Numbered from the stretch's first letter, positions 53,182 to 63,311 are shown. The stretch is 64,000 bases of DNA from Planctomycetota bacterium (GCA_003671025.1 QWPW01000015.1:1-64000), one strand, 5' to 3'. Notes: generated by a model from the letters alone, not told the origin. Numbers and translations are program-made.

Positions 53182-53202
53182 TTCAAGCTGACTGCGCTTG
53201 AA
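53182..53202. promoter_or_regulatory. Small perfect hairpin between ugd and the FHA gene
   Basis: TTCAAGC (53182-53188) and GCTTGAA (53196-53202) are perfect complements around a 7-base loop. It has no following T-run, so it is not a normal terminator. It could be an operator or RNA hairpin 20 bases upstream of the FHA gene's ATG. Confidence 0.35.
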
Positions 53203-53221
53203 CCGTGCCCGCTGGGACTCC

Positions 53222-54073
53222 ATGAACGATCTCCGCGTTTGCCGACCCGATGGAACCGAACTGCTCACCAAGCGGCTCGATCCCGTGCGTAGCTACTGGA
53301 TTGGTCGTGACGCGCATTGCGACATCGTGATCGAAAACCCCTCGGTGAGTCGTCGCCACGCGGTGATGTTCAACACGAGTGGACACTGGTTCATCTCCGA
53401 TTGTGGTTCGCTCGAAGGACTTGACTGCAGCCTCGGGAAAACCCGCTGTTTGCGCATGACTTCCGAGGCCTACGTACAAATCGCCGACACCGTGTTTTGG
53501 GTGATGGGCGGTCCGGCCAATCCGCCAGAGTGGATCGACACGCGCGCGGAGCGTCTCGACAGCGCGTCGCCGCTGATGGCACGCCTAGGCAATGAGAGTC
53601 TCACCGAACGCGCGCGCGCAGCCCCGAAAGAACTTCTCGTCATCGCCGATGCGCAGGGCGGGATTCAATTGTGTGCCGACTTGAGTCAAGTGATCTCGCA
53701 AGAGGGTTCGGGCTCGGCGCGAATCACCATCGGTCGCGCGAACACGATGGATGTGCAGCTCTGTCACGCGTCGGTCGATCCGCTGCACTGCGTCATGGTG
53801 CGCGGCGCCGAGAGTTGGTCGCTCATCGACGCGGGAAGTTCGTGCGGCATCAACTATGACGGGAAACGCTGGTTTCGCAAGCGTTTTGACGAGGGCATCA
53901 CCCTTCCCGTGGGCGACTTCCGCTTCTCGATTCAACGGCTGACTCATGCCAAGCCAGCGCTGCCGCCGGCGATGGTTGGCCGTGAGCATGCTGCGCGCAC
54001 AGGCGACGCGCCCGTACGGCGCTCCTCGGTGTTCCTCGGTGAACCGCGCTCGCGCTCGCAATCGGAAGAGTGA
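53222..54073 (+). CDS. Protein with one intact and one degenerate FHA domain
   Basis: The 283-residue protein (ATG 53222; open frame from 53198) has an N-terminal FHA domain: YWIGRDAHCDIVIENPSVSRRHAVMF, with the Gly-Arg, Ser and Arg-His phosphothreonine-binding residues in place. A second similar domain lies at about residues 140-240 (ITIGRANTMDVQLCHASVDPLHCVMV), where the Ser-Arg-Arg-His element is replaced by DPLH, so it may not bind phosphopeptides. The C-terminus is a short basic tail. No kinase gene is near. A role in phospho-dependent signalling is inferred. Confidence 0.8.
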   Translation: MNDLRVCRPDGTELLTKRLDPVRSYWIGRDAHCDIVIENPSVSRRHAVMFNTSGHWFISDCGSLEGLDCSLGKTRCLRMTSEAYVQIADTVFWVMGGPANPPEWIDTRAERLDSASPLMARLGNESLTERARAAPKELLVIADAQGGIQLCADLSQVISQEGSGSARITIGRANTMDVQLCHASVDPLHCVMVRGAESWSLIDAGSSCGINYDGKRWFRKRFDEGITLPVGDFRFSIQRLTHAKPALPPAMVGREHAARTGDAPVRRSSVFLGEPRSRSQSEE

Positions 54074-54162
54074 TCGCCTCGCGCGTCGATGCAGAGGCGA
54101 CGTTGAGTGCAGACCAAAAATCATGTAAAAACACGGGAAAATAAGGCGGTTTTGCCAGAATA

Positions 54163-54266
54163 GCGAAAAACCTCGCGTTTTTCGCAGTTTTCAGCCTTCG
54201 AAGGCCTTGCACACAACGTCCAAGGCCTTTATTTTCCGCAAAATCGACAAACATGGAGTTTGTCGA
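54163..54266 (+). promoter_or_regulatory. Leader of the HU gene with three perfect hairpins
   Basis: Three separate 9-bp inverted repeats are packed in about 100 bases: GCGAAAAAC/GTTTTTCGC (54163-54171 with 54177-54185, 5-base loop), AAGGCCTTG/CAAGGCCTT (54201-54209 with 54221-54229, 11-base loop, followed by TTATTTT), and TCGACAAAC/GTTTGTCGA (54244-54252 with 54258-54266, 5-base loop). The region is AT-rich for this genome. The first two may end the FHA transcript. The third lies about 90 bases before the HU start. Confidence 0.6.
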
Positions 54267-54356
54267 AAAACGAGTTTCGTCGTACCGCGACTCGTGCCAC
54301 CACGAATCCTCTGCATGAGGCTTGTCTCACCAGAAGGCAAGAAAGGACTCCGACCT

Positions 54357-54689
54357 ATGGCCAGCAAACTCAAAGTCACACCAGCTGCAAAGATCCGTAC
54401 CAAGGGCTCGATCTACAAGGACATCGCAACGATCTCCGAGCTCACTCGCAAGCAGGTTGTCACTGTGTTCGACACCCTCACCGAGATGATGAAGTCTGAC
54501 CTCTCGAAGAAGGGTTGTGGCACGTTCAATCTTCTTGGCCTCGCCAAGATGCGCACCGTGATCAAGCCTGCGACCAAGACTCGCAAGGGCAAGAATCCCT
54601 TCACCGGCGAAGAGATCACCATCAAGGCCAAGCCTGCAAGCCGCAAGGTTCGCATCCGCGCCATGAAGGGCCTCAACGAGGCAGTGTGA
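54357..54689 (+). CDS. HU/IHF-family DNA-binding protein
   Basis: The 110-residue protein starts at ATG 54357 with an AAAGGA ribosome site; the open frame extends to 54207 without coding character. It has the HU fold signature: helical KGSIYKDIATISELTRKQVVTVFDTLTEMM and the beta-arm region KTRKGKNPFTGEEITIKAKPASRKVRIRAMKGL. It is about 20 residues longer than E. coli HU, with a Lys-rich N-terminal extension. It compacts DNA and should be highly expressed. A strong terminator follows at 54734. Confidence 0.92.
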   Translation: MASKLKVTPAAKIRTKGSIYKDIATISELTRKQVVTVFDTLTEMMKSDLSKKGCGTFNLLGLAKMRTVIKPATKTRKGKNPFTGEEITIKAKPASRKVRIRAMKGLNEAV

Positions 54690-54733
54690 ATTCCCGAGGC
54701 TTGCCTCTGGAAGACATGAATCGATTCAACTAC

Positions 54734-54767
54734 AGCGCGCCGCGGTTTCCGCGGCGCGCTTGTTTTT
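54734..54767 (+). terminator. Rho-independent terminator after the HU gene
   Basis: A perfect 12-bp stem (54734-54745 AGCGCGCCGCGG with 54749-54760 CCGCGGCGCGCT) and a TTT loop are followed by TTGTTTTTA. It lies 44 bases after the HU stop. Confidence 0.9.
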
Positions 54768-54842
54768 ACCTTGTTTCATAGTTGTTTTTGAGCGCGGCCG
54801 ATCGCTCAGTGATGCTTGCGCTTCAGTCACAGCACACACGAC

Positions 54843-55763
54843 TCAGCCAATCGCCGCGCGCAGCGAGCCATGATGACGCGCGAGTGTGCGCGCGGCTTCT
54901 TCGCAACTCTCGTTGCGTGCGCGCATGACCAACGCGAGTTTGAGCAGTCCTCCCGCGAGTTGCAACTGCGCGTGCGCGGCCTCGCGCGAATCGTTGGGGA
55001 AGAACTCGCGATAGATGCGCAACGCGCGATCAACCAACTTGTCGTTGGTCGCCGCGAGATCAACCATCAAGTTGCCGTAGGTCTTTCCCAGTCGCACGAA
55101 CATCGCGGTGGTGATGGCGTTGAGTGCGATCTTGGTTGCGGTTCCCGCTTTGAGTCTCGTCGAGCCAGTGAGAATTTCTGCACCACTAGCGAGCACGATG
55201 CGGTGATCGCAGTGCGATGGTTGTGCGTGCGGCGCGCAGGTCAAGAACCCAGTCGTCGCATTGCGTTCTTTCGCCAAGCGCAATGCGCCTAATGCATACG
55301 GAGTTGTGCCGCCCGCAGCGATGGCGAGAAACGAATCGTTGCCATTGAGATCAATTCGCTCGAACTCGGCGTTGATGCCTTCGAACTCATCTTCGCGGCC
55401 TTCACTCGAGACGCGCAGCGCCGAGTCACCGCCCGCGATGATGCCAATGACTTGCGACGGAAGACAGCGAAATGTCGGCGGACACTCGCTGGCATCGAGC
55501 ACCGCCAGTCGACCACTGCTGCCCGCACCCGCGTAAATCAGACGGCCACCCAAAGCGAGCGAATGCGCTGCCGCATCGGCAAATGCAGCGATTCCCGCCG
55601 CGGCGGCCTCCACACTCTCGACGGCGCGGCGTTGGTCGCGCGCCAAGAGCAACACAATCTCTTGGGTGGTGAGCGTGTCGAGCGCGTTCGATTCGGCGTG
55701 GCGCTGCTCGGTGGCGACGTGCGAACGGTCGGGCGGAAGTTGGGCGGCGTGATCGCGGTTCAT
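54843..55763 (-). CDS. murQ: N-acetylmuramic acid 6-phosphate etherase
   Basis: From ATG 55763 the 306-residue protein carries the SIS-domain signature of MurQ: TEQRHAESNALDTLTTQEIV, RLIYAGAGSSGRLAVLDASECPPTF, IAGGDSALRVSSEGRED, LAIAAGGTTPYALGAL and STRLKAGTATKIALNAITTAMFVRLGKTYGNLMVDL. MurQ cleaves the lactyl ether of MurNAc-6-P in peptidoglycan recycling. The start overlaps the stop of the peptidase upstream (ATGA). Upstream in-frame codons up to 55889 belong to the peptidase gene in another frame. Confidence 0.95.
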   Translation of the reverse strand: MNRDHAAQLPPDRSHVATEQRHAESNALDTLTTQEIVLLLARDQRRAVESVEAAAAGIAAFADAAAHSLALGGRLIYAGAGSSGRLAVLDASECPPTFRCLPSQVIGIIAGGDSALRVSSEGREDEFEGINAEFERIDLNGNDSFLAIAAGGTTPYALGALRLAKERNATTGFLTCAPHAQPSHCDHRIVLASGAEILTGSTRLKAGTATKIALNAITTAMFVRLGKTYGNLMVDLAATNDKLVDRALRIYREFFPNDSREAAHAQLQLAGGLLKLALVMRARNESCEEAARTLARHHGSLRAAIG

Positions 55764-58057
55764 GAGTTGCTCGTGCTTGACGTGCGCGCTTTCGCTCCCG
55801 TCGCTGCGGGCGCGCTCTCGTCGCTCAGACCCTTCTTGCTCGGCCAGACCGGAGGCACCGGCGCAAGCGCTTCCACAAAGAAGGACCACTTGACGCTCTC
55901 AACTGCAGGACTGTTGATGCTGTGATCCGAGGCGGGAAAGAGCATCATCGAGAACGGACGATTGACCGCCTGCAACGCGTTGGCCAGTTGCAGCGTGTTG
56001 TTGGGATGCACGTTGTCGTCGACGAGCCCCTGCAGCAACAGCAACTTCCCTTTGAGTTTGCTCGCGTTCTTGACGCAACTTCCCGCGTCGTAGCCTTCGG
56101 TGTTTTCTGCGGGCGTGCGCATGTAGCGCTCGGTGTAGATGGTGTCGTAGTTGCGCCAATCCGTCGGCGGCGCTCCGGCAACGGCCGCATGAAAAACATC
56201 GCCACGACGCACCACTGCAATCGCTGCCATGTATCCGCCGTAGCTATGACCAGTGATTCCTACGCGCGTGCCGTCGACATAAGAACGCGTGGTGGCAAGA
56301 TGGGTGACCGCGGCTGCTTGATCATCAAGATCAACTTGCCCAAGTTGGAGATATGCCGCACTTTCAAAGGCTTTTCCGCGTCCTGGCGTGCCTCGGTTGT
56401 CGACGGTCATCACCAAGAACCCTAACGCCGTGTTGCGGTCACCCGCATCAAATCGATCGGTCACCAGACGAATCGTTGGTCCGCCATAGGTGTCGACGAT
56501 CATGGGATATTTTTTCGTCGCATCGAACGCGGGTGGAAACGCGAGTCGACCGTAGAGATCGGTCACGCCATCCGCGGCTTTGCATGTGAAGAGTTCCGTC
56601 GGCATGAGTTCATGCGTGGCGAACCCTTTGCTCGAACCCTCGGCCAGTGTTGCCAAGAGTGTGCCTTGCTGATCACCGCCGCGCGAGTACACCACAGTGC
56701 GTGCGGGCATCGCGGTCGTTTGCGCGGTGGCGATCACCTTCGATCCGTCGGGCGAAATTCCATAGCCCGAGTGATGGAAGTCTTCGCTGGTCACACGCTC
56801 GCAATGCGAACCGTCGAGCTTCGCGACATGCAATTGTTGTTGCACGGGAATCTTGCCGCTCCACGCGGTGAACCAAATCTCGCCCGCCTCTTCGTCGACC
56901 AGTTCGATTGAGTCGACAGGCCACGCACCGTTGGTGACAGTCGCGATGAGCGACGCAGGACGCGCTGGTGAACTCGCGCCCTGATCGATGCCGCCGAGCG
57001 AGCGCAATTCAATGTGCTTGAATCCGGTCTTCTCGGTCTCCCACAAGAAGCGCTGGCCGTCTTTGAGAAACCGCATGTTGGGGCGGTTTTCTTGCCATGT
57101 TTCTTGCACTTCGCGCACCACGATGCGTGATGCGCCGCTGTGCGGATTCGCGGCTAACACCTCAAGCACATCTTGTCGCCGCGGCGTGCGTGAGTACAAC
57201 AACTCACTTCCGTCTGGGGTCCACAACGTGTTGTAGAGGTAGTACTCGGTGCCTGCGATTGCGCCCGACGCTTCGCTGAAGCTGTCGACTTGCGCGCGCG
57301 TGCGCGTGGCCAACTCGTAAATCATCAGCGTCGCGGTGGGATTGGCGCCACCAGGTTTGGGATACGCCTCACTCATGATGCGCGTGTTGGTTTCGGTCCA
57401 ACCGCCGACGATGAAGAAGTCTTTCACCTTCGATTCATCGAAGCGATAGAACGCGATGAAGCGCGAATCAGGCGACCACCACATGGCCGTGGTTTGATCG
57501 AGTTCTTCTCCGTACACCCACGAGGCTTGGCCGTACTTGATGTCGTCAGTGCCATCAGTGGTGACCGCGATGCGCTCGGCCTCTTGATCGCCTTGCTTTT
57601 TCGGCTCGAGAAACAGATTGCCCTTCTCGCTCACTGCGGTCCAATTGCCGTCGGGACTTTCCGCGCGCGTGAATTGACGACCGCGTGCGGGCCGACGGGA
57701 ACCACCACCGCGATCGCTGCGCGAATCTTGCGCCGTCGCCGGTGGACCATCTTTCCCACCGTCTGCAGAAGGGTTGATCGCGCCCGATGCGAGGTCGACG
57801 GTCTTCCATCCATCCTTCTCAAACCACAGTTGTCCTGCGACGAGATCCCACTTGCTCGCGCCAATGTCACCGCCGTCGCCGATGCCACTCATCGCACTTT
57901 GCATGCGACGCATCAATTCGTTGCCCGGAATATTTTTGAGCGGCGTGTACGTTTGTCCCAGCGCGGTGGATGCACCAATTGTGGCGCAAACAAGGGCAAA
58001 ACCAGCAACGCGCGAAGGTGCCGAAGCACGCACGACCAGACGCATGAAGTCAAGCAT
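55760..58057 (-). CDS. Exported dipeptidyl-peptidase-IV-like serine peptidase (S9B)
   Basis: The 765-residue protein has a signal peptide (SRVAGFALVCATIGASTALG) and an N-terminal beta-propeller half of the DPP-IV type (WSPDSRFIAFYRFDES, YELATRTRAQVD, LWTPDGSELLYSRT). The C-terminal S9 hydrolase has Ser605 in GITGHSYGGYMAA, the acid in GLVDDNVHPNN and His in FPASDHSI. It would release N-terminal dipeptides from peptides outside the cytoplasm. Residues about 100-130 contain a Gly/Arg/Ser-rich insert. murQ overlaps its stop, hinting at joint use of peptidoglycan-derived or environmental peptides. Confidence 0.87.
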   Translation of the reverse strand: MLDFMRLVVRASAPSRVAGFALVCATIGASTALGQTYTPLKNIPGNELMRRMQSAMSGIGDGGDIGASKWDLVAGQLWFEKDGWKTVDLASGAINPSADGGKDGPPATAQDSRSDRGGGSRRPARGRQFTRAESPDGNWTAVSEKGNLFLEPKKQGDQEAERIAVTTDGTDDIKYGQASWVYGEELDQTTAMWWSPDSRFIAFYRFDESKVKDFFIVGGWTETNTRIMSEAYPKPGGANPTATLMIYELATRTRAQVDSFSEASGAIAGTEYYLYNTLWTPDGSELLYSRTPRRQDVLEVLAANPHSGASRIVVREVQETWQENRPNMRFLKDGQRFLWETEKTGFKHIELRSLGGIDQGASSPARPASLIATVTNGAWPVDSIELVDEEAGEIWFTAWSGKIPVQQQLHVAKLDGSHCERVTSEDFHHSGYGISPDGSKVIATAQTTAMPARTVVYSRGGDQQGTLLATLAEGSSKGFATHELMPTELFTCKAADGVTDLYGRLAFPPAFDATKKYPMIVDTYGGPTIRLVTDRFDAGDRNTALGFLVMTVDNRGTPGRGKAFESAAYLQLGQVDLDDQAAAVTHLATTRSYVDGTRVGITGHSYGGYMAAIAVVRRGDVFHAAVAGAPPTDWRNYDTIYTERYMRTPAENTEGYDAGSCVKNASKLKGKLLLLQGLVDDNVHPNNTLQLANALQAVNRPFSMMLFPASDHSINSPAVESVKWSFFVEALAPVPPVWPSKKGLSDESAPAATGAKARTSSTSNS

Positions 58058-58144
58058 GCGCGCAGAGTAGCGTCAGATTATGTGATGCACGCGTGGCAGT
58101 TGTTGCTGCGACGAGTCACGCGCGCAGTCGCACGGCGCCGTGTT

Positions 58145-59077
58145 TCAGACACGAGCAACGCGCGCGAAGTCGCGGTAGCGCGACTCAAGCTCGGCTCGTG
58201 TCACTCGCGCCACACCATCGAGCGAGAACGCAGCGATGGTAAAGCTGGCCATCACTGTGCCCCACGAAAGCGCGGTCTGCATCGTTTCGAAATCCGTCTT
58301 GCCTGTGCGCGCAAGATGCGCCATGAATCCACCAGCGAACGTGTCGCCGGCACCAGTAGGGTCGACCACCATGTCGGCTTCGGCGGGAAACGCGGGGACT
58401 GCGGCGACTCCATCACGATGAACCAACACCGCGCCATGCTCGCCCTTCTTGACCACGACGAACTGCGGCCCGTAGGCAAGGATGCGTCGACCCGCGGAGA
58501 CCGCGTTACGAATGCCCGTGAGATGCATCGCTTCAGAATCGTTGAGCAGAATGCCGTCGATGTTTCCTAAGAGCGCGACCAACGAATCATGTGCGATGTT
58601 GATCCACAGATCCATCGTGTCCGCCACTGCCAATGTGCGCTGCGGAACTTGCTTGAGTAATCCGAGTTGCACCTCGGGATGGGTGTTGCCGAGGAAGACC
58701 AACTTGCTGTTGGCAAACGCGGCGGGCACGGTCGGCGGCGCTTCGGCGACGACGCCGAGTTCGGTGAAGAGCGTCTCGCGATCATTCATATTGACGAGGT
58801 ATTTGCCGCCCCAGGCGAAGGTCTTGCCGCCCGCGCGGGTTTCGAGTCCGCGCAGATCGACGCCCTCAAGACTCTCGAGCAACGCGCGATGATGCGCAGG
58901 CCAATCCTCACCCACCACTCCAACCAATCGCACTGGTGCGAGACGACTCGCTGCGGCGGCGAAGTAGGACGCACTACCACCGAGCACGCGATCTGCGCGT
59001 GATGACGGCGTCTCCACTGTGTCAATACCAATGGTGCCGGTGACAAGAAGAGACGAGGGATTCACGAGAGTCGACAT
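58145..59077 (-). CDS. PfkB-family carbohydrate/nucleoside kinase
   Basis: From ATG 59077 the 310-residue protein has the PfkB/ribokinase layout: an N-terminal GGSASYFAAAASRLAPVRLVGVVGEDW and the C-terminal catalytic DPTGAGDTFAGGFMAHLARTG with the base Asp. The length and motifs fit sugar kinases, while the substrate cannot be deduced. The frame is open to 59182, where it crosses the neighbouring membrane-protein gene. It is followed upstream by that gene, 37 bases away on the same strand. Confidence 0.85.
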   Translation of the reverse strand: MSTLVNPSSLLVTGTIGIDTVETPSSRADRVLGGSASYFAAAASRLAPVRLVGVVGEDWPAHHRALLESLEGVDLRGLETRAGGKTFAWGGKYLVNMNDRETLFTELGVVAEAPPTVPAAFANSKLVFLGNTHPEVQLGLLKQVPQRTLAVADTMDLWINIAHDSLVALLGNIDGILLNDSEAMHLTGIRNAVSAGRRILAYGPQFVVVKKGEHGAVLVHRDGVAAVPAFPAEADMVVDPTGAGDTFAGGFMAHLARTGKTDFETMQTALSWGTVMASFTIAAFSLDGVARVTRAELESRYRDFARVARV

Positions 59078-59114
59078 GGGTCTCGCAGAGTACCGCGAGT
59101 GGCGTTGCGTGACT

Positions 59115-59930
59115 CTACGCTTCGCGCGTCGCAACGAATCCGCGCGCAAATCCAAAGCCAAGCGACACGCCCGCAAGCACACCTGCTGCGATGTCGACTG
59201 GCATCAAGCGCAGCAGTCGCGGCAGACTGCCATCGACAATTCCAACCGCGAGATCGCCACGCAAGGTGAATCCGTAGAACGCGAACACCGCAGCAAACGC
59301 CGCGATGGTTACCGCGGCCAGATAGATCGGCGGTGTGCGCGGAGCAAGCATCCGACCGATGGCGCCGGCCACAAATCCAGCGGCAACGGTGGCGCCAATC
59401 GCTTGTCCTTTGTTCATGGTGATGACAACTCCCCACGCAACAACGACAGCAGCAATCGCAGCGAACCATGACTTGCGCGCGGCGCTTCCGATGGGACTAT
59501 CGATGTCGTCGTCGTGTGTTAGCGGCACATCAGGCAGCGCTCCGCCGAAACGAAAAATCGCCCACGAAGCAGCGGCAACCAACAACGCCCAGCAGAACAC
59601 TTCGATCGCGCCAGCAAGAACGCTCGAGTGACCGAAGGCAAAATCAAGCGCGCTTCCCGAACGCATCGCCAACAAACCCACGCCTGTTCCCAGCACAAAT
59701 AGTGCGACGACTGCGTTGACCATTCGCCCGACGAGAACAGCGATCACGGTCGTTGCGGAGAAAGCGAGGAACGCCACCAGGGCGGCCATAATCGGACGTG
59801 CTGTGTCCGCGATGGTTGGTCCATTGACGCCGCGCGCGCTGGAAAACCATGGCAGCGTGAGCGCAAAAATGCTCACCGCGAGCGCGATCGCAATCACAAG
59901 CACACACACACGCCGCACGGATGAATCCAT
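59115..59930 (-). CDS. Polytopic membrane protein of unknown function
   Basis: The 271-residue protein has about seven hydrophobic segments (VCVLVIAIALAVSIFAL, FLAFSATTVIAVLVG, VVALFVLGTGVGLLAM, VFCWALLVAAASWAIF, AIAAVVVAWGVVITM, VTIAAFAAVFAFYGF, DIAAGVLAGVSLGFG), with an acidic HDDDIDSP loop in the middle. I do not recognise a family. It is divergent from hutH (65 bases). Confidence 0.65.
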   Translation of the reverse strand: MDSSVRRVCVLVIAIALAVSIFALTLPWFSSARGVNGPTIADTARPIMAALVAFLAFSATTVIAVLVGRMVNAVVALFVLGTGVGLLAMRSGSALDFAFGHSSVLAGAIEVFCWALLVAAASWAIFRFGGALPDVPLTHDDDIDSPIGSAARKSWFAAIAAVVVAWGVVITMNKGQAIGATVAAGFVAGAIGRMLAPRTPPIYLAAVTIAAFAAVFAFYGFTLRGDLAVGIVDGSLPRLLRLMPVDIAAGVLAGVSLGFGFARGFVATREA

Positions 59931-59995
59931 TGAAGCAGTGTGCGCGAAACAACTTCGGCCTGCAAGCGCGACGAAGCCGTATATTCCGCGCCCTT

Positions 59996-61561
59996 ATGAA
60001 TGTTGGCGCCGACACTGTCACCCTTGACGGAACTCCACTCACCATCGCGGATGTCACGCGTGTCGCGCGCGCCACACCGCTCAACCCCGTGCGCGTCACG
60101 GTGCACGCGAGTGCGCTCGCCGCCGTCGCTGCGGCGCGTGCGGTTGTGGAGACAACACTTGCATCGGGCTGCGTCGTGTACGGATTGAACACGGGCTTTG
60201 GCAGTCTCTCGCGTGTGCAGATCGATCACTCGCGCGCGTGCGAATTACAACGCAACATCATTCGCTCACACGCTGCAGGAGTGGGCGAACCGCTGCCGCG
60301 GGAAACGTCGCGCGCGCTGCTGTTGGTGTTGGCCGCGAGCCTTGCGCGCGGCGCGTCGGGCATTCGCGTGGCCACGCTCGAGCGCATCGTCGAACTGCTC
60401 AACAATCACATCGATCCCGTGATCCCAAGTCGCGGTTCAGTTGGAGCGTCAGGTGATCTCGCGCCGCTCGCACATGCGGCGCTCGTGCTCATTGGCGAAG
60501 GCGACGTGTGGTTCAACGGTCGCATCGAACCAGCAGCATGGGTCAACACCAGTCTGGGCTTCGCGCCGTTGGTGCTCGAAGAAAAAGAAGGACTCGCTCT
60601 TCTCAACGGCACCCATTTGATGTGCGCCACCGCGGCGCTGTTATGCCATGATTTCTCGGTGATTTTTGATGCTTCGGTGTGCACCGTCGCCATGGCGATG
60701 GACGCAGCCAAGGCGACCGATGCATTTCTCGATCCGCGCATTCATGCGATTCGATGCCAGCCGGGACAGATTGAAGTGGCCGCGCGATTGCGCGCGTTGC
60801 TTGAGGGAAGCACGATTCTTCCCTCGCACACGCAGAACGATCCGCGCGTGCAAGATCCCTATTCGCTGCGTGCGTCGGCGCAAGTACTCGGTGCAGTGCT
60901 TGATGGATTGCGTTTTGTTCAAGCGACGGTGACGCGCGAACTCGGTGCGGTGACCGACAATCCGTTGGTGTTCACCCATGACGCGGCGGGCAATGCTGCG
61001 CCTGCGGGTGAAGGCGACATCGTTTCTGGCGGTAATTTCCACGGAATGCCGCTGGCGATTGCTCTGGACATGCTCGCGATTTTGTGCGCGCATCTCGCAG
61101 GAATTTCCGAGCGTCGCACGTTTTGGGTCGTGAGCGGCTTCGATCAATTCGTGGGACATCGCCCCTACTTGGCGACAGATCCTGGCGTTGATTCGGGCTT
61201 GATGATTACCCAGTACACCGCTGCCGCGTGCGTCAATGAAATCGCGACCTACGCCAATCCCGCGAGTGTCACCAACATTTCGACGAGCGCGGGCATCGAA
61301 GATTACAACTCGTTCGGCGCGACCAGCGCGCTCAAAGCAACGCGATGTGTTTCGTTGGCGCGTTCGGTCATCGCCATCGAATTGCTGGTGATGTCTGAGG
61401 CGCTCGAGGCGCATCGACCACTGCGCTCGGGCGTTAAGGTCGAGAAGGTGCACGCGCGCGTGCGTACTCGCGTGGCCAAACTTGATCGCGATCGCGCGCC
61501 TGCTGGCGATATCCGTGCGCTCGAATTGATGATCGCAGCGAACGCACTCCTCACCGATTAG
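59996..61561 (+). CDS. hutH: Histidine ammonia-lyase
   Basis: HutH removes ammonia from histidine to give urocanate. From ATG 59996 (open frame from 59921) the 521-residue protein has YGLNTGFG with the active-site Tyr, Ala151-Ser152-Gly153 in [11 protein letters not shown] (self-cyclising to the MIO cofactor), LLNGTH, QDPYSLR and GNFHG. It is 10 bases ahead of hutU and likely in one operon. It differs from phenylalanine/tyrosine ammonia-lyases by its length and by the hutU neighbour. hutI and the last steps are not in the window. Confidence 0.93.
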   Translation: MNVGADTVTLDGTPLTIADVTRVARATPLNPVRVTVHASALAAVAAARAVVETTLASGCVVYGLNTGFGSLSRVQIDHSRACELQRNIIRSHAAGVGEPLPRETSRALLLVLAASLARGASGIRVATLERIVELLNNHIDPVIPSRGSVGASGDLAPLAHAALVLIGEGDVWFNGRIEPAAWVNTSLGFAPLVLEEKEGLALLNGTHLMCATAALLCHDFSVIFDASVCTVAMAMDAAKATDAFLDPRIHAIRCQPGQIEVAARLRALLEGSTILPSHTQNDPRVQDPYSLRASAQVLGAVLDGLRFVQATVTRELGAVTDNPLVFTHDAAGNAAPAGEGDIVSGGNFHGMPLAIALDMLAILCAHLAGISERRTFWVVSGFDQFVGHRPYLATDPGVDSGLMITQYTAAACVNEIATYANPASVTNISTSAGIEDYNSFGATSALKATRCVSLARSVIAIELLVMSEALEAHRPLRSGVKVEKVHARVRTRVAKLDRDRAPAGDIRALELMIAANALLTD

Positions 61562-61571
61562 ACTCGCGCGC

Positions 61572-63311
61572 ATGACTTCCACCGCTGCTGCCGCGACGAC
61601 CTTGAGTTTCAATTCCAGCGACGGGGCGAACAGTGGTTCACCCATGAATTCTGCGGGAAACGCGCCTGCGCGAGTGATTCGTGCGCCGCGCGGCAACCAG
61701 CGCGTGTGCTCGACATGGGCCGCGGAAGCGGCGATGCGCATGCTCATGAACAACCTCGATCCCGAAGTTGCCGAGCGCCCACAAGATCTTGTCGTGTACG
61801 GCGGCCGCGGTCAGGCCGCGCGCAATTGGGAGTGCTTTGACGCGATCATCGCGAGTCTCAAATCGCTCGCGCCCGATGAGACGTTGCTGGTGCAAAGTGG
61901 CAAACCGGTGGGCATCGTGCGCACACATCTCGATGCGCCGCGCGTGTTGATCGCCAACAGCAATCTCGTTCCGCACTGGGCCACGCAGAAGAACTTCGAT
62001 GATCTGGTTCAACGCGGCTTGATGATGTTCGGACAGATGACCGCGGGCTCGTGGATCTACATCGGCACGCAAGGAATCTTGCAAGGCACTTACGAAACCT
62101 ATGCCGAAGCGGCGCGACAACATTTCGGTGGCACGCTGCGCAACACATTGAATGTCACGGCAGGATGCGGAGGCATGGGCGGCGCGCAACCGTTGGCCAT
62201 CACCATGAATGACGGCACGTGTCTCATCGCCGAGATGTGTCGCGAACGACTCGAGAAGCGCATTCACGATCGCTATCTCGACGAGATGCACACCGATCTC
62301 GACAGTGCGATTGATCGCGCGGTGCTGTTGAAGTCACAAGGCGCTGCGGTGTCAGTCGGTTGGCTGGGAAACGCGGTGGAACTGCTGCGTCGTCTGCACG
62401 CGCGCGACATCATTCCTGACACGTTGACTGATCAGACCAGCGCGCACGATCCACTCGAAGGCTACTACCCCGCCGACATGACTCGCAGTGATGCCGATCC
62501 GTTGCGGGCGGCGAATCCTGAGCAATATCAAGCACTTTCGCTGGACTCGATGGATGAGCATGTGCGCTTGATGGTGAGCTTTCAGGAGCGTGGCGCCAAA
62601 GTGTTCGACTACGGCAACAACATTCGCCAGCGCGCGCTTGATCATGGATACGCCGACGCGTTTTCCTTTCCCGGATTTGTGCCCGCGTACATTCGTCCAC
62701 AATTTTGCACGGGTCGCGGACCGTTTCGTTGGGTCGCGTTGTCGGGCGATCCTGCGGATATCAAAGTCACCGACGACGCGATCGTGAAACTCTTTCCGCA
62801 CGATGCTTCACTGCAACGTTGGATTTCGATGGCGGGCGAACGCGTCGCCTTCCAAGGATTGCCCGCGCGCATTTGCTGGCTTGGTTTGGGACAGCGTCAT
62901 CAAGCGGGACTGCTGTTCAACGAACTCGTGCGCAGCGGCAAAGTGAAAGCGCCGATCGTGATTGGTCGCGATCATCTCGATTGCGGTTCGGTCGCGAGTC
63001 CTAATCGCGAAACCGAAGCGATGCAAGACGGCAGCGATGCGGTGAGCGATTGGGCCATTCTCAATTTCGCAGTGAGCACTGCCAGCGGCGCAAGTTGGAG
63101 CAGCTTTCATCACGGCGGTGGCGTGGGCATCGGCTTCTCGCAACACGCTGGACAAGTGGTGGTGGCCGATGGATCCGATCGCGCCGCGATACAGATTGAG
63201 CGCGTGCTCACCAACGATCCAATGATGGGTGTGTTTCGCCACGCCGATGCGGGATACGAAATCGCGCAGCGGTGCGCGCGCGAGCAAGCGGTCAAGATCC
63301 CGATGCTGTGA
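61572..63311 (+). CDS. hutU: Urocanate hydratase
   Basis: HutU hydrates urocanate to imidazolone propionate with bound NAD+. The 579-residue protein has an N-terminal extension of about 30 residues (Ser/Ala/Asn-rich) before the family body. Conserved parts include [78 protein letters not shown] and [23 protein letters not shown]. It follows hutH by 10 bases. The genes at both ends of the pair are unrelated. Confidence 0.95.
   Translation: MTSTAAAATTLSFNSSDGANSGSPMNSAGNAPARVIRAPRGNQRVCSTWAAEAAMRMLMNNLDPEVAERPQDLVVYGGRGQAARNWECFDAIIASLKSLAPDETLLVQSGKPVGIVRTHLDAPRVLIANSNLVPHWATQKNFDDLVQRGLMMFGQMTAGSWIYIGTQGILQGTYETYAEAARQHFGGTLRNTLNVTAGCGGMGGAQPLAITMNDGTCLIAEMCRERLEKRIHDRYLDEMHTDLDSAIDRAVLLKSQGAAVSVGWLGNAVELLRRLHARDIIPDTLTDQTSAHDPLEGYYPADMTRSDADPLRAANPEQYQALSLDSMDEHVRLMVSFQERGAKVFDYGNNIRQRALDHGYADAFSFPGFVPAYIRPQFCTGRGPFRWVALSGDPADIKVTDDAIVKLFPHDASLQRWISMAGERVAFQGLPARICWLGLGQRHQAGLLFNELVRSGKVKAPIVIGRDHLDCGSVASPNRETEAMQDGSDAVSDWAILNFAVSTASGASWSSFHHGGGVGIGFSQHAGQVVVADGSDRAAIQIERVLTNDPMMGVFRHADAGYEIAQRCAREQAVKIPML

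Noticed and set aside
55764-55889. N-terminal extension of murQ
   Set aside because: Low-complexity residues antisense-free but inside the peptidase gene in another frame. The ATG at 55763 gives the normal MurQ start and an ATGA overlap.
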